From positions 1 through 6,163 of the forward strand of contig JAQCKY010000156.1 in NCBI GenBank assembly GCA_027592155.1: a DNA stretch of 6,163 nucleotides, given 5' to 3'. Shown piece after piece: positions 1 to 5,854 of the stretch. The notes under the pieces were generated by a model. That model was not told where the DNA came from, did not search any database, and worked only from the letters and a program-made list of their open reading frames with translations. Both the position numbers and the translations under genes were made by a program. This stretch comes from Pseudomonadota bacterium (GTDB taxonomy: Bacteria > Pseudomonadota > Alphaproteobacteria > Rhodospirillales > UBA2165). How positions within the stretch are numbered: position 1 is the stretch's first letter; each line of letters starts with the position of its first letter.

Positions 1-24
1 GGGGGGGGGGGTGGGGGGGGGGGG
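1..24. other. Poly-G low-complexity run at the window edge
   Basis: Seen: 23 of the first 24 bases are G, with a single T at position 12. Normal coding sequence starts right after it. A tract like this at the very end of a sequence is typical of no-signal base calls in two-colour sequencing, or of a poorly assembled contig end. A genuine G-tract cannot be excluded from the sequence alone. It hides whatever lies upstream of the first gene, including its promoter and ribosome binding site. Confidence 0.75.
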
Positions 25-29
25 ATGGC

Positions 30-581
30 GTGAGCCAAGTGACCAAACAGCCACGACCCGACAAACCGTTTGTCTATTTGGAACGCCACAACCGTTATTC
101 CGATGCGACGATGCGGTCGATTCTAAGCAGCATCCGGACCGTGGCCATGGTCGGCGCCAGCCCGAATTGGCGGCGACCGAGTTTCTACGCGATGAAATAT
201 ATGCACCACAAAGGCTATCGGGTAATCCCTGTTAACCCGACCTGCGCGGGCGAAGAAATTCAGGGAGAAACGGTTTATGCAAGCCTTTCTGAGGTGCCGG
301 TTCCCTTCGATATGGCGCAGATATTCCGCCGATCCGAGGAAGCCTGGGCGCTGACCGAAGAGGCTCTCGCGCTGAAAGAAGAGAAGAATATTAAGGTTCT
401 ATGGATGCAGCTTACCGTGCGCGATGACGCGGCGGCGGAACGGGCGGAGGCCGGTGGGCTTGAGGTCGTGATGGATCGCTGCCCGAAGATTGAATATGCC
501 CGCCTTGCCGGCGAGTTGGGCTGGGGCGGGATCAATACGCGGCTGATTACCGCCAAAACGTTGAGGTCCCCCAGATCATGA
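30..581 (+). CDS. CoA-binding Rossmann-fold protein, YccU family
   Basis: A 183-residue protein of the small CoA-binding family (CoA_binding_2/YccU type), probably a cytosolic single-domain protein that binds CoA or an acyl-CoA; its physiological role is not established. The Rossmann nucleotide loop VAMVGASPN is at residues 38-46, followed by RPS and the strand GYRVIPVNP (62-70). Also present are the family motif FRRSEEA (99-105), LWMQL (124-128) and the C-terminal signature MDRCPKIEY (148-156). Length fits the family. The start used is GTG at 30; an in-frame GTG at 39 is equally possible, and the ATG at 25 reads into TGA after one further codon. The poly-G run upstream makes the ribosome binding site unreadable. 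The sulfhydrylase gene follows after 9 bp, so the two are probably co-transcribed. Family identity is firm; the exact start is not. Confidence 0.9.
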   Translation: MSQVTKQPRPDKPFVYLERHNRYSDATMRSILSSIRTVAMVGASPNWRRPSFYAMKYMHHKGYRVIPVNPTCAGEEIQGETVYASLSEVPVPFDMAQIFRRSEEAWALTEEALALKEEKNIKVLWMQLTVRDDAAAERAEAGGLEVVMDRCPKIEYARLAGELGWGGINTRLITAKTLRSPRS

Positions 582-584
582 GAG
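580..584 (+). promoter_or_regulatory. Ribosome binding site that sets the metY start
   Basis: The purine run GAGAG overlaps the stop of the CoA-binding gene and lies 6 nt before ATG at 591. The in-frame TTG at 585 would abut this run with no spacing, so ATG 591 is the better start. The arrangement also fits translational coupling of the two genes. Confidence 0.6.
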
Positions 585-590
585 TTGGTC

Positions 591-1889
591 ATGAGTGATG
601 ATAAACAGCCGCCCCCCGAATATGGCTTCGAGACCTTGGCCATCCATGCCGGCGCCCGGCCGGATCCGGTAACCGGCTCCCGGGCAACGCCCATTCATCA
701 GTCTACGGCCTTTGTCTTCGATGACGCGGAGCACGCGGCGGAACTGTTCAACCTGCAGGCTTTCGGCTTCATCTATTCGCGCCTGACCAATCCGACGGTA
801 TCGGTCTTAGAAGAACGCATCGCGGCGCTGGAAAACGGCCGGGGTTGTGTGGCCGCCGCCAGCGGCCATGCTGCGCAGTTCCTCACGGCGGCCACGCTGA
901 TGGAAAGTGGCGACGAGTTCATCGCGTCCCGAAACCTTTATGGTGGCTCGATCACTCAGTTCGGGCTTAGTTTCAAAAAGCTTGGCTGGACCTGCCATTT
1001 TGTCGACCCGAGTGACCCTGAGAATTTCCGGGCCGCGATGACGGATAAGGTGAAGTTCATCTTCGTTGAGAACCTCGCCAATCCTGGCGGCATCGTTCTC
1101 GATCTCGAACCGATTGCCGCGATCGCCCACGAAGAAGGCGTGCCGCTGATCGTTGATAACACGTTGGCGACTCCTTATTTGTGCCAGCCCTTCGATTGGG
1201 GCGCGGACATTATCATCCATTCGGCGACGAAATATATTGGCGGTCACGGCACGACGCTCGGTGGCGCCGTGGTGGAGTCGGGGAAATTCGATTGGGCGCA
1301 AAACGATAAATTCCCGGGCCTGACCCAGCCGGACGACGGATATCACGGCCTCACATTCTACGAGACCTTTGGCGATTTCGGCTTCACCATGAAAATGCGG
1401 GCGGTCGGCTTGCGGGATTACGGCCCCACCCTCTCTGCGCAGTCGGCCTGGAACCTCCTGCAGGGTGTCGAGACCCTGCCCTTACGGATGGACCGACATG
1501 TCGCCAACGCCCAGGCCGTCGCCGAATGGCTCGAGGCCCATCCCAAGATTGAGTGGGTTTCCTACGCCGGATTGAAATCCAGCCCCTATCACGATTTGGC
1601 AAAAAAATATTTGCCGAAGGGTCCCGGCGCTTTGTTCACTTTCGGCGTAAAAGGCGGCTACGACGCCGGCATGTCCGTAGTGGATAATATCAACATCATC
1701 TCCCATCTCGCCAATCTCGGCGACACCAAAACCCTGATGCTGCACCCCGCCTCCACCACCCACCGGCAATTGACCGACGAACAGCGGATTGCCTCGGGCG
1801 CCGGCCCGGACGTCATCCGGCTGTCGGTCGGTATTGAGACGGTTGACGATATTATCGCCGATTTGGACCAGGCTCTCTCGCAGGTCTGA
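591..1889 (+). CDS. metY: O-acetylhomoserine sulfhydrylase (aminocarboxypropyltransferase), PLP-dependent
   Basis: A 432-residue cytosolic enzyme of the Cys/Met-metabolism PLP family (fold type I). MetY enzymes replace the acetyl group of O-acetylhomoserine with sulfide to make homocysteine, the direct-sulfhydrylation route to methionine. Visible motifs, numbered from ATG 591: YSRLTNPT (62-69), which supplies cofactor phosphate contacts from the partner subunit; VENLANPGG near 159-167; DNTLATP (189-195), whose Asp contacts the pyridine nitrogen; and SATKYIGGHG (211-220), with K214 the Schiff-base lysine. Then come LANLGDTKTLMLHPASTTH (373-391) and IRLSVGIE (409-416), with R410 a likely substrate-carboxylate ligand. 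The long form with the extra block around 230-270 points to MetY rather than the shorter MetZ, MetB or MetC. O-succinylhomoserine as substrate is not excluded. It lies 9 bp after the CoA-binding gene. No classical intrinsic terminator follows; hairpin repeats begin 18 bp after the stop. Confidence 0.92.
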   Translation: MSDDKQPPPEYGFETLAIHAGARPDPVTGSRATPIHQSTAFVFDDAEHAAELFNLQAFGFIYSRLTNPTVSVLEERIAALENGRGCVAAASGHAAQFLTAATLMESGDEFIASRNLYGGSITQFGLSFKKLGWTCHFVDPSDPENFRAAMTDKVKFIFVENLANPGGIVLDLEPIAAIAHEEGVPLIVDNTLATPYLCQPFDWGADIIIHSATKYIGGHGTTLGGAVVESGKFDWAQNDKFPGLTQPDDGYHGLTFYETFGDFGFTMKMRAVGLRDYGPTLSAQSAWNLLQGVETLPLRMDRHVANAQAVAEWLEAHPKIEWVSYAGLKSSPYHDLAKKYLPKGPGALFTFGVKGGYDAGMSVVDNINIISHLANLGDTKTLMLHPASTTHRQLTDEQRIASGAGPDVIRLSVGIETVDDIIADLDQALSQV

Positions 1890-1907
1890 TCCGTCAGAAA
1901 CGCTTGC

Positions 1908-1934
1908 TCCCCCCTGCGGTTCTCGAAGGGCGGG
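1908..1934 (-). repeat. REP-like hairpin unit 1, degenerate copy
   Basis: Seen: arms 1908-1915 and 1927-1934 pair at 7 of 8 positions, counting one G-T wobble at the base (1908 with 1934); the exception is a C-C mismatch (1911 with 1931). The loop is 11 nt (1916-1926). The geometry of 8-nt arms and 11-nt loop is the same as in the two better hairpins downstream. Bases 1914-1934 match 15 of 21 positions of 1995-2015 without gaps. Read on the - strand the loop is TCGAGAACCGC, sharing TCGAnAnnCnC with the other two. It could instead be a C/G-rich chance hairpin or a weak end-of-gene structure for metY. Confidence 0.5.
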
Positions 1935-1941
1935 GTAGCAT

Positions 1942-1968
1942 CTCATGGTTCGATAAACTCACCATGAG
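1942..1968 (+). repeat. REP-like hairpin unit 2
   Basis: Seen: perfect 8-bp arms CTCATGGT (1942-1949) and ACCATGAG (1961-1968) enclose the 11-nt loop TCGATAAACTC. The stem extends by one T-A pair (1941 with 1969). GTAG occurs at 1935-1938, just before the unit, and resembles the GTRG head described for REP elements mobilised by RAYT transposases; this may be chance. From memory, elements with this stem and loop are scattered between genes in many alphaproteobacteria and give false peptides containing VSLSNHE. In orientation it is inverted relative to units 1 and 3. Confidence 0.82.
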
Positions 1969-1988
1969 AGGCCTTTCCCCCCCCGGCC

Positions 1989-2015
1989 CTCGTCCTGAGC
2001 GTGTCGAAGGACGAG
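1989..2015 (-). repeat. REP-like hairpin unit 3
   Basis: Seen: perfect 8-bp arms CTCGTCCT (1989-1996) and AGGACGAG (2008-2015) enclose an 11-nt loop that reads TCGACACGCTC on the - strand. Against unit 2 on the + strand the loop matches at 8 of 11 positions. The stem differs at three positions, each compensated on the opposite arm. It is therefore an inverted relative of unit 2, as in BIME-type mosaics, with 20 nt between the two. Confidence 0.82.
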
Positions 2016-2048
2016 CTTCAGGCACGATTCGACAGCTCCCGCGTACGG

Positions 2049-2077
2049 TTGCGCAACTTGGCGCTGAGGAATACAAA
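2049..2077 (+). promoter_or_regulatory. Weak sigma70-like promoter candidate for the oxygenase gene
   Basis: TTGCGC at 2049-2054 and TACAAA at 2072-2077 are separated by 17 nt. They match the housekeeping consensus at only 3 of 6 and 4 of 6 positions. The -35 candidate lies inside the perfect 10-bp palindrome GTTGCGCAAC (2048-2057). It is supported mainly by position: it lies between the repeat cluster and the gene, with a palindrome where transcription would start. Confidence 0.22.
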
Positions 2078-2078
2078 G

Positions 2079-2098
2079 TCTATCAATGGATTGATAGA
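2079..2098 (+). promoter_or_regulatory. 20-bp palindrome upstream of the oxygenase gene, possible operator
   Basis: Seen: a perfect inverted repeat of 9-bp arms, TCTATCAAT and ATTGATAGA, around a central GG. It ends 3 bp before the GGAGAG ribosome binding site (2102-2107) and 14 bp before ATG 2113. Its AT-rich arms stand out in GC-rich surroundings. It could be a dimeric-repressor operator overlapping the transcription start. In RNA it could form an 8-bp stem with a TGGA tetraloop affecting translation. No regulator gene is present to link it to. Confidence 0.5.
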
Positions 2099-2112
2099 GC
2101 TGGAGAGCGACG

Positions 2113-2970
2113 ATGGACCAGAACATTCCCCAAGACGCCGTCGAGGACCTGCAGCCGGATACGATCGAAGCCGGCATGGTCTATAGCGTAAATACCGGTG
2201 TAAAGCCGGTCAACGAAACCATGGAAGAGGGCAACCTTAAGCGCGTCTATACCGGCGTCTTCAACGAACAGCAGATGACCCTCCGCAATGGGCGCAAGGC
2301 TGAGAAACCTTTTACCCTCGACGAACACGGGTTTGAGTTCATCGATCATGCCACCAAAGTCGAGAATTTTTTCGATGAGGACCAGATCAAGTCGGTCTAT
2401 TACCCCGAGATCGAGCAACTCATTAAGGATCGGACCGGTGCCAACCGGGTCGTCGTCTTCGATCACACTTTGCGTGCCGAAGATGACGAGACCCGCGAGA
2501 AGCACATGATCCGGGAGCCCGTCAAACGGGTCCATAACGACTACACGGAATGGTCGGGACCGCAACGGGTGCGCGATCTGCTTCCCGCTGACGAGGCCGA
2601 GGAATTGCTCAAGCACCGCTTTGCGGTGGTTCAGGTTTGGCGCGCTATCCGGCTCCCCATCGAAAGCGATCCGCTGGCGATCTGCGAAGCCAAAAGCATG
2701 TCCCCCGACGACATGATTGCGTCGGAGCGGCGTTATCCGAACCGGGTCGGCGAGACCTATCAGATTTCCCATAATCCCGATCATCGCTGGGTCTACTTCC
2801 CGAAGATGAAAAAAGACGAGGCGTTGGTCTTTAAGGTTTATGATTCCATGAAGGACGGCCGGGCCAGGTTCACCGCCCACACCTCTTTTACCGATCCGAC
2901 GACACCGGCCGGCGCACCGCCCCGCGAAAGCATCGAGATGCGGACAATCGCATTCTTCCCGCCGGAGTGA
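2113..2970 (+). CDS. CmcJ/NvfI-family putative non-haem iron oxygenase
   Basis: A 285-residue protein resembling the CmcJ/AsaB/NvfI family, whose studied members act in cephamycin 7-methoxylation and in fungal natural-product oxidation. NvfI is a 2-oxoglutarate- and Fe(II)-dependent enzyme with an HxD...H metal triad. Seen here: the family block VVVFDHTLR (113-121), then VHNDYT with H141 and D143 as the candidate HxD pair, and WRAIRLPIESDPLAICEA (176-193). Further on are QISHNPDHRWVYFPKM (217-232), FTAHTSF with H256 as candidate distal histidine, and PPRESIEMR (269-277). The assignment of H141, D143 and H256 as metal ligands is inference. There is no signal peptide or membrane segment, so it is probably cytosolic. 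The start is well supported by GGAGAG 5 nt upstream. The channel gene follows after 19 bp. No other natural-product genes are visible, so the substrate is unknown. Older annotations may call this family methyltransferase, which the sequence does not support. Confidence 0.78.
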   Translation: MDQNIPQDAVEDLQPDTIEAGMVYSVNTGVKPVNETMEEGNLKRVYTGVFNEQQMTLRNGRKAEKPFTLDEHGFEFIDHATKVENFFDEDQIKSVYYPEIEQLIKDRTGANRVVVFDHTLRAEDDETREKHMIREPVKRVHNDYTEWSGPQRVRDLLPADEAEELLKHRFAVVQVWRAIRLPIESDPLAICEAKSMSPDDMIASERRYPNRVGETYQISHNPDHRWVYFPKMKKDEALVFKVYDSMKDGRARFTAHTSFTDPTTPAGAPPRESIEMRTIAFFPPE

Positions 2971-2989
2971 GTTAGGGGCGCGCCAGAGG

Positions 2990-4171
2990 ATGAGTCCAAT
3001 TCGGCGCTCCCTGCGGCATCGCACGCACACCTTTCTTGAATCGTCGGTTCCAGGCGATCACTACGGCTATGTTTTCGACTACTTCATGATCGCACTTATC
3101 GTGGTGAACGTCGCAGCCGTGATCCTGGAAAGCGTGCACTCTATCGGCACGGCGTTCCACCAAGAGTTCTTCATCCTAGAAGTCGTTTCGGTCGGAATAT
3201 TCACGGTGGAATATCTTGCCCGTGTCTGGTCCGCGACGGCAAACGTGATCGGTGGATACGGCCATCCGGTTTGGGGTCGGATCAAATATATGCTGACCCC
3301 CCTTGCCATCATTGACCTGTTGGCGTTTCTACCGATCTATCTCAGCGCCTTTTTCGGCGCGGATTGGCGCATCCTTCGGCTGGTAAGGCTAATCCGGCTC
3401 TTAAAGCTCACCCGTTATTCCCCAGCGCTCGCGATCCTCGCTGCGGTGGCGCGAGATCAATCGCGCGCCCTAACAGCCGCCGCTCTATTGTTGGTGATTG
3501 CCTTGTTGTTCTCCTCCACCGTCGTTTATCTCATTGAGCGCGAAGGACAGCCCGAGGTGTTCTCCTCAATCCCCGCCGCGATGTGGTGGGCGATGGCGAC
3601 CCTGACCACGGTCGGATACGGCGACGTCGCCCCGCTGACACCGCTCGGCAGAATATTTGGCGCGCTTACGATGATCATGGGGATCGGCATGCTCGCGATT
3701 CCGACCGGTGTTATTGCCACCGGTTTTGCCAATGAAATTCGCAAACGGGATTTCGTGGTGAACTGGCGTTTGGTGTCGAAAGTGCCACTGTTTTCGGAAT
3801 TAGACGCTGCTCAAATCGCCGATATTGTCGGCATATTGACGCCGATCGTCGTGCCGACTAATCATGCCATTGTCCGTGTGGGCGAGGAATCCGAAAGTAT
3901 GTTTTTCATCGTGTCGGGGCGGGTGGAAATGGATACGCGACCCGAACCAAGATTTCTTGAGAATGGGGAATATTTCGGCGAAGTCGGCATCTTGGAAAAT
4001 CGTCGGCGATTTGCATCGGCGATTGCCTTGACTGAATGTCAATTACTTGAACTCAAGGCCGATGATTTCCACCGCCTGCTTGCGGCCAATCCTTCGATTA
4101 AGGAGAGCGTCGAAGAAGTCGTCGCAGTTCGCAAAAAACTTATGGGCGATGACAACCTTGGGCCGGTTTAG
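2990..4171 (+). CDS. Six-transmembrane K+ channel with cyclic-nucleotide-binding domain
   Basis: A 393-residue inner-membrane potassium channel subunit, expected to form tetramers. Segments: S1 about 28-50, S2 59-80 (with E74 and R78), S3 99-120 (with D109), S4 125-143, S5 158-183, pore helix about 193-205, selectivity filter TVGYGD 207-212 and S6 218-247. S4 carries six basic residues at every third position (R127, R130, R133, R136, K139, R142), as in voltage-gated channels. A short linker (GFANEIRKRDFVVNWRLV) leads to a cyclic-nucleotide-binding fold (about 262-380). There, FGEVGIL (329-335) and R340 followed by A-S form the phosphate-binding cassette. The pore, S6 and linker closely resemble the Mesorhizobium loti channel MlotiK1, whose S4 I recall as far less charged. 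The AGAGG upstream abuts the ATG and AGGGG lies 11 nt away, so initiation may be weak; no better in-frame start exists. The 3' end overlaps the convergent TPR gene by 4 bp. Confidence 0.92.
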   Translation: MSPIRRSLRHRTHTFLESSVPGDHYGYVFDYFMIALIVVNVAAVILESVHSIGTAFHQEFFILEVVSVGIFTVEYLARVWSATANVIGGYGHPVWGRIKYMLTPLAIIDLLAFLPIYLSAFFGADWRILRLVRLIRLLKLTRYSPALAILAAVARDQSRALTAAALLLVIALLFSSTVVYLIEREGQPEVFSSIPAAMWWAMATLTTVGYGDVAPLTPLGRIFGALTMIMGIGMLAIPTGVIATGFANEIRKRDFVVNWRLVSKVPLFSELDAAQIADIVGILTPIVVPTNHAIVRVGEESESMFFIVSGRVEMDTRPEPRFLENGEYFGEVGILENRRRFASAIALTECQLLELKADDFHRLLAANPSIKESVEEVVAVRKKLMGDDNLGPV

Positions 4172-4178
4172 GCCGAAG
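4157..4178. terminator. Imperfect inverted repeat centred on two overlapping stop codons
   Basis: Seen: CTTGGGCC (4157-4164) pairs with GGCCGAAG (4171-4178) except for one G-G mismatch, around the 6-nt loop GGTTTA. The loop contains the TAA of the - strand gene (4168-4170) and all but the last base of the TAG of the + strand gene (4169-4171). Neither strand has a T-run after it, so it is at best a weak bidirectional terminator and may be chance. Confidence 0.25.
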
Positions 4179-5847
4179 ACAGTTTAGCCTTCAACGCTTC
4201 GGCGACAGCCTCAATCGGAAATTGCCAATCTCCCGATTGTTTCTGGCGAAACACAGTCATGCAGGGATGCCAGGGGTTGTGGCTGCCTGCAGCCAACCAA
4301 CGCCATTCCGGCACATAAGACAACAATGTCCAGGTCGGGATGCCGAGCGCGCCGGAAACCTGAACCGTCGAGTTATCGACTGAGATCACCAGATCCATCG
4401 CCGCGACCTGGGCGAACCACTCATCCATACTCGCGAGCGGATCGATGGCATCATCGATATGGACCGACACGTCGTGTGTTCGCTTGGCCTCGGCGACACC
4501 TTCGTCGGCGTCACCGTATTGCAGGCTGATGAAAGTACAACCGGGTTGCGATAAGATGCCGCCCCATTCCGAGAGCGGCGCGCTGCGTTCGGCGCCCATC
4601 ACCGGATTTCCGCTGCGCCAGGAAATGCCAATTTTAATCCCCTCCCCCATCCGGTCATACCGAGTACGGCAGGCGGCGACGCGTTTTGGGTCTGCTTTCA
4701 AATACTGGCCGGGCTCGGTTGGAAAATCCGCCGCGTCCCTGCGGTATTGGCGGCAGAGAGAGGCCATCGAGATTTGGTAGTCGATACCCGCCGGAACCTC
4801 AGGCGAGGTGGGCGTCTGTCGGGGAAAGACAATTGCCTTCGGATAAGAGCGCCGGAAGATTGGGACGAAACGTTCGTTACATTCCAAGACCATTCTCGCG
4901 CCCGATGCCGCGACATCGGGCAGCGTGTTGGCGAACATAATTTCGTCGCCGACGCCCTGCTCGCTCCATACCAAGAGCGTCTTACCTTCCAACGGCTCCC
5001 CCCGCCAAAACGGATAGGAAAACTCCCGCCACGTCGATGGGAATTCCGGGCAGCGCCATCGCCATTCATATTCGTCCCAACCCTCGGCAAATTTTTCCTG
5101 CATCAAAAGCGCCATCGACAGATTGAAATGGGCTTCGGCAAATGATGGCTTGAGGGTTGTGGCTTGGCGGAGATGCTGCTCGGCGCCCTCGAACTCCAGC
5201 CGCCCGGCTAAGGCGTTGCCGAGATTGTTCTGGGCCTCTGCGTTTTCGGGGTCAAGTTCGACCGCGCGGCGGAGATGGCTCATCGCCCGATCCGAGTCTC
5301 CGGCGCCGAATAGCGCGCTGCCAAGATTTACATGACTGACGGCAAAATCCGGATTGATTTCGAGCACCTGCTCGAAACAAAATATGGCCTCAACCGTTCG
5401 GTCCAAACCGCGCAATGCCAGCCCTTTGACATCGATTGCCTCTAGACACTCAGGGTCCAGCAAGATTGCCCGCTCCGCATCTTCGAGTGCTTCTTCGTAG
5501 TCGCCGAGACCGACCCGCAAGAATGCCAGATGAGCACGGGTGCGGGGTCGATCCGGCTCAATTTCCAGGGCGCACTCCAACGCATCCAGGGCTGTCACCC
5601 GTTGCCGATTGTCAGCTGCCTCCCTCGCAACAGCCTCGAACGCGTCCGCGAGGCCGGAACGATGATCCGGGTCCTGCGGCTCCAGTGCCATCAGCCGTTC
5701 AAATAACTCTGTGGCGCTTGAAGGATCGCCGCTATTGAGCTTGGCGAGGGCAAGCACCTTGAGGGCGGCTACATTGCTGGGATCGGTGGCAAGAATAACT
5801 TCAGAAAGACGCTCCGCCTCTGCCAGACGTTCCGCACTGTCGGTCAT
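4168..5847 (-). CDS. TPR protein with GT9/heptosyltransferase-like C-terminal domain
   Basis: A 559-residue protein. The N-terminal part (about 1-260) is a chain of tetratricopeptide repeats of roughly 34 residues; clear units end in ALEPQDP, ALEIEPDRP, ILLDPEC, VLEINPDF, VELDPEN and TTLKPSF. The C-terminal part (about 275-559) resembles the glycosyltransferase domain of TPR-GT proteins. It has LLVWSEQGVGDEIMFANTLP (291-310), IGISWRSGNP (406-415), FISLQYGD (439-446) and DLVISVDNSTVQVSGALGIPTWTLL (485-509). The last corresponds to the nucleotide-sugar-binding half of ADP-heptose:LPS heptosyltransferases. It probably adds a sugar to a surface polymer or protein in the cytosol; donor and acceptor are unknown. 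No signal peptide is seen. The start chosen is ATG at 5847, 7 bp after the stop of the radical SAM gene and behind a GGAG/AGGCGG purine stretch. The same frame stays open to 6138, but that extension is a shadow of the upstream gene. Confidence 0.85.
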   Translation of the reverse strand: MTDSAERLAEAERLSEVILATDPSNVAALKVLALAKLNSGDPSSATELFERLMALEPQDPDHRSGLADAFEAVAREAADNRQRVTALDALECALEIEPDRPRTRAHLAFLRVGLGDYEEALEDAERAILLDPECLEAIDVKGLALRGLDRTVEAIFCFEQVLEINPDFAVSHVNLGSALFGAGDSDRAMSHLRRAVELDPENAEAQNNLGNALAGRLEFEGAEQHLRQATTLKPSFAEAHFNLSMALLMQEKFAEGWDEYEWRWRCPEFPSTWREFSYPFWRGEPLEGKTLLVWSEQGVGDEIMFANTLPDVAASGARMVLECNERFVPIFRRSYPKAIVFPRQTPTSPEVPAGIDYQISMASLCRQYRRDAADFPTEPGQYLKADPKRVAACRTRYDRMGEGIKIGISWRSGNPVMGAERSAPLSEWGGILSQPGCTFISLQYGDADEGVAEAKRTHDVSVHIDDAIDPLASMDEWFAQVAAMDLVISVDNSTVQVSGALGIPTWTLLSYVPEWRWLAAGSHNPWHPCMTVFRQKQSGDWQFPIEAVAEALKAKLSSA

Positions 5848-5854
5848 CGTCCGC

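Noticed and set aside
585..590. TTG at 585 as the start of metY
   Set aside because: It would leave no spacing from the GAGAG ribosome binding site, whereas ATG 591 has 6 nt and gives a normal family N-terminus.
582..590. SAM riboswitch directly upstream of metY
   Set aside because: The gap to the previous gene is only 9 bp. Any riboswitch would have to precede the first gene, outside the window.
275..1946. Long reading frames on the - strand opposite the CoA-binding gene and metY
   Set aside because: They are antisense shadows of well-identified genes, produced by GC-rich codon use, and have no recognisable domains.
1908..2015. CRISPR array
   Set aside because: The units are inverted relative to one another, differ in sequence and have 7- and 20-nt gaps. 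There are no direct repeats with regular spacers and no cas genes.
2079..2098. FNR/CRP-like binding site
   Set aside because: The FNR consensus is TTGAT-N4-ATCAA; here the half-sites are in the reverse order (ATCAA then TTGAT), so the match is only superficial.
1894..2191. Short reading frames across the intergenic repeats on both strands
   Set aside because: Their peptides (for example with VSLSNHE, FDKLTMRG or SKDELQ) are translations of the hairpin repeats, a well-known source of false small genes, and none has a good ribosome binding site.
2083..3030. 315-codon - strand reading frame opposite the oxygenase gene
   Set aside because: It covers the oxygenase gene almost exactly. The + strand frame has family motifs and a good ribosome binding site, whereas the - strand frame has no recognised domain.
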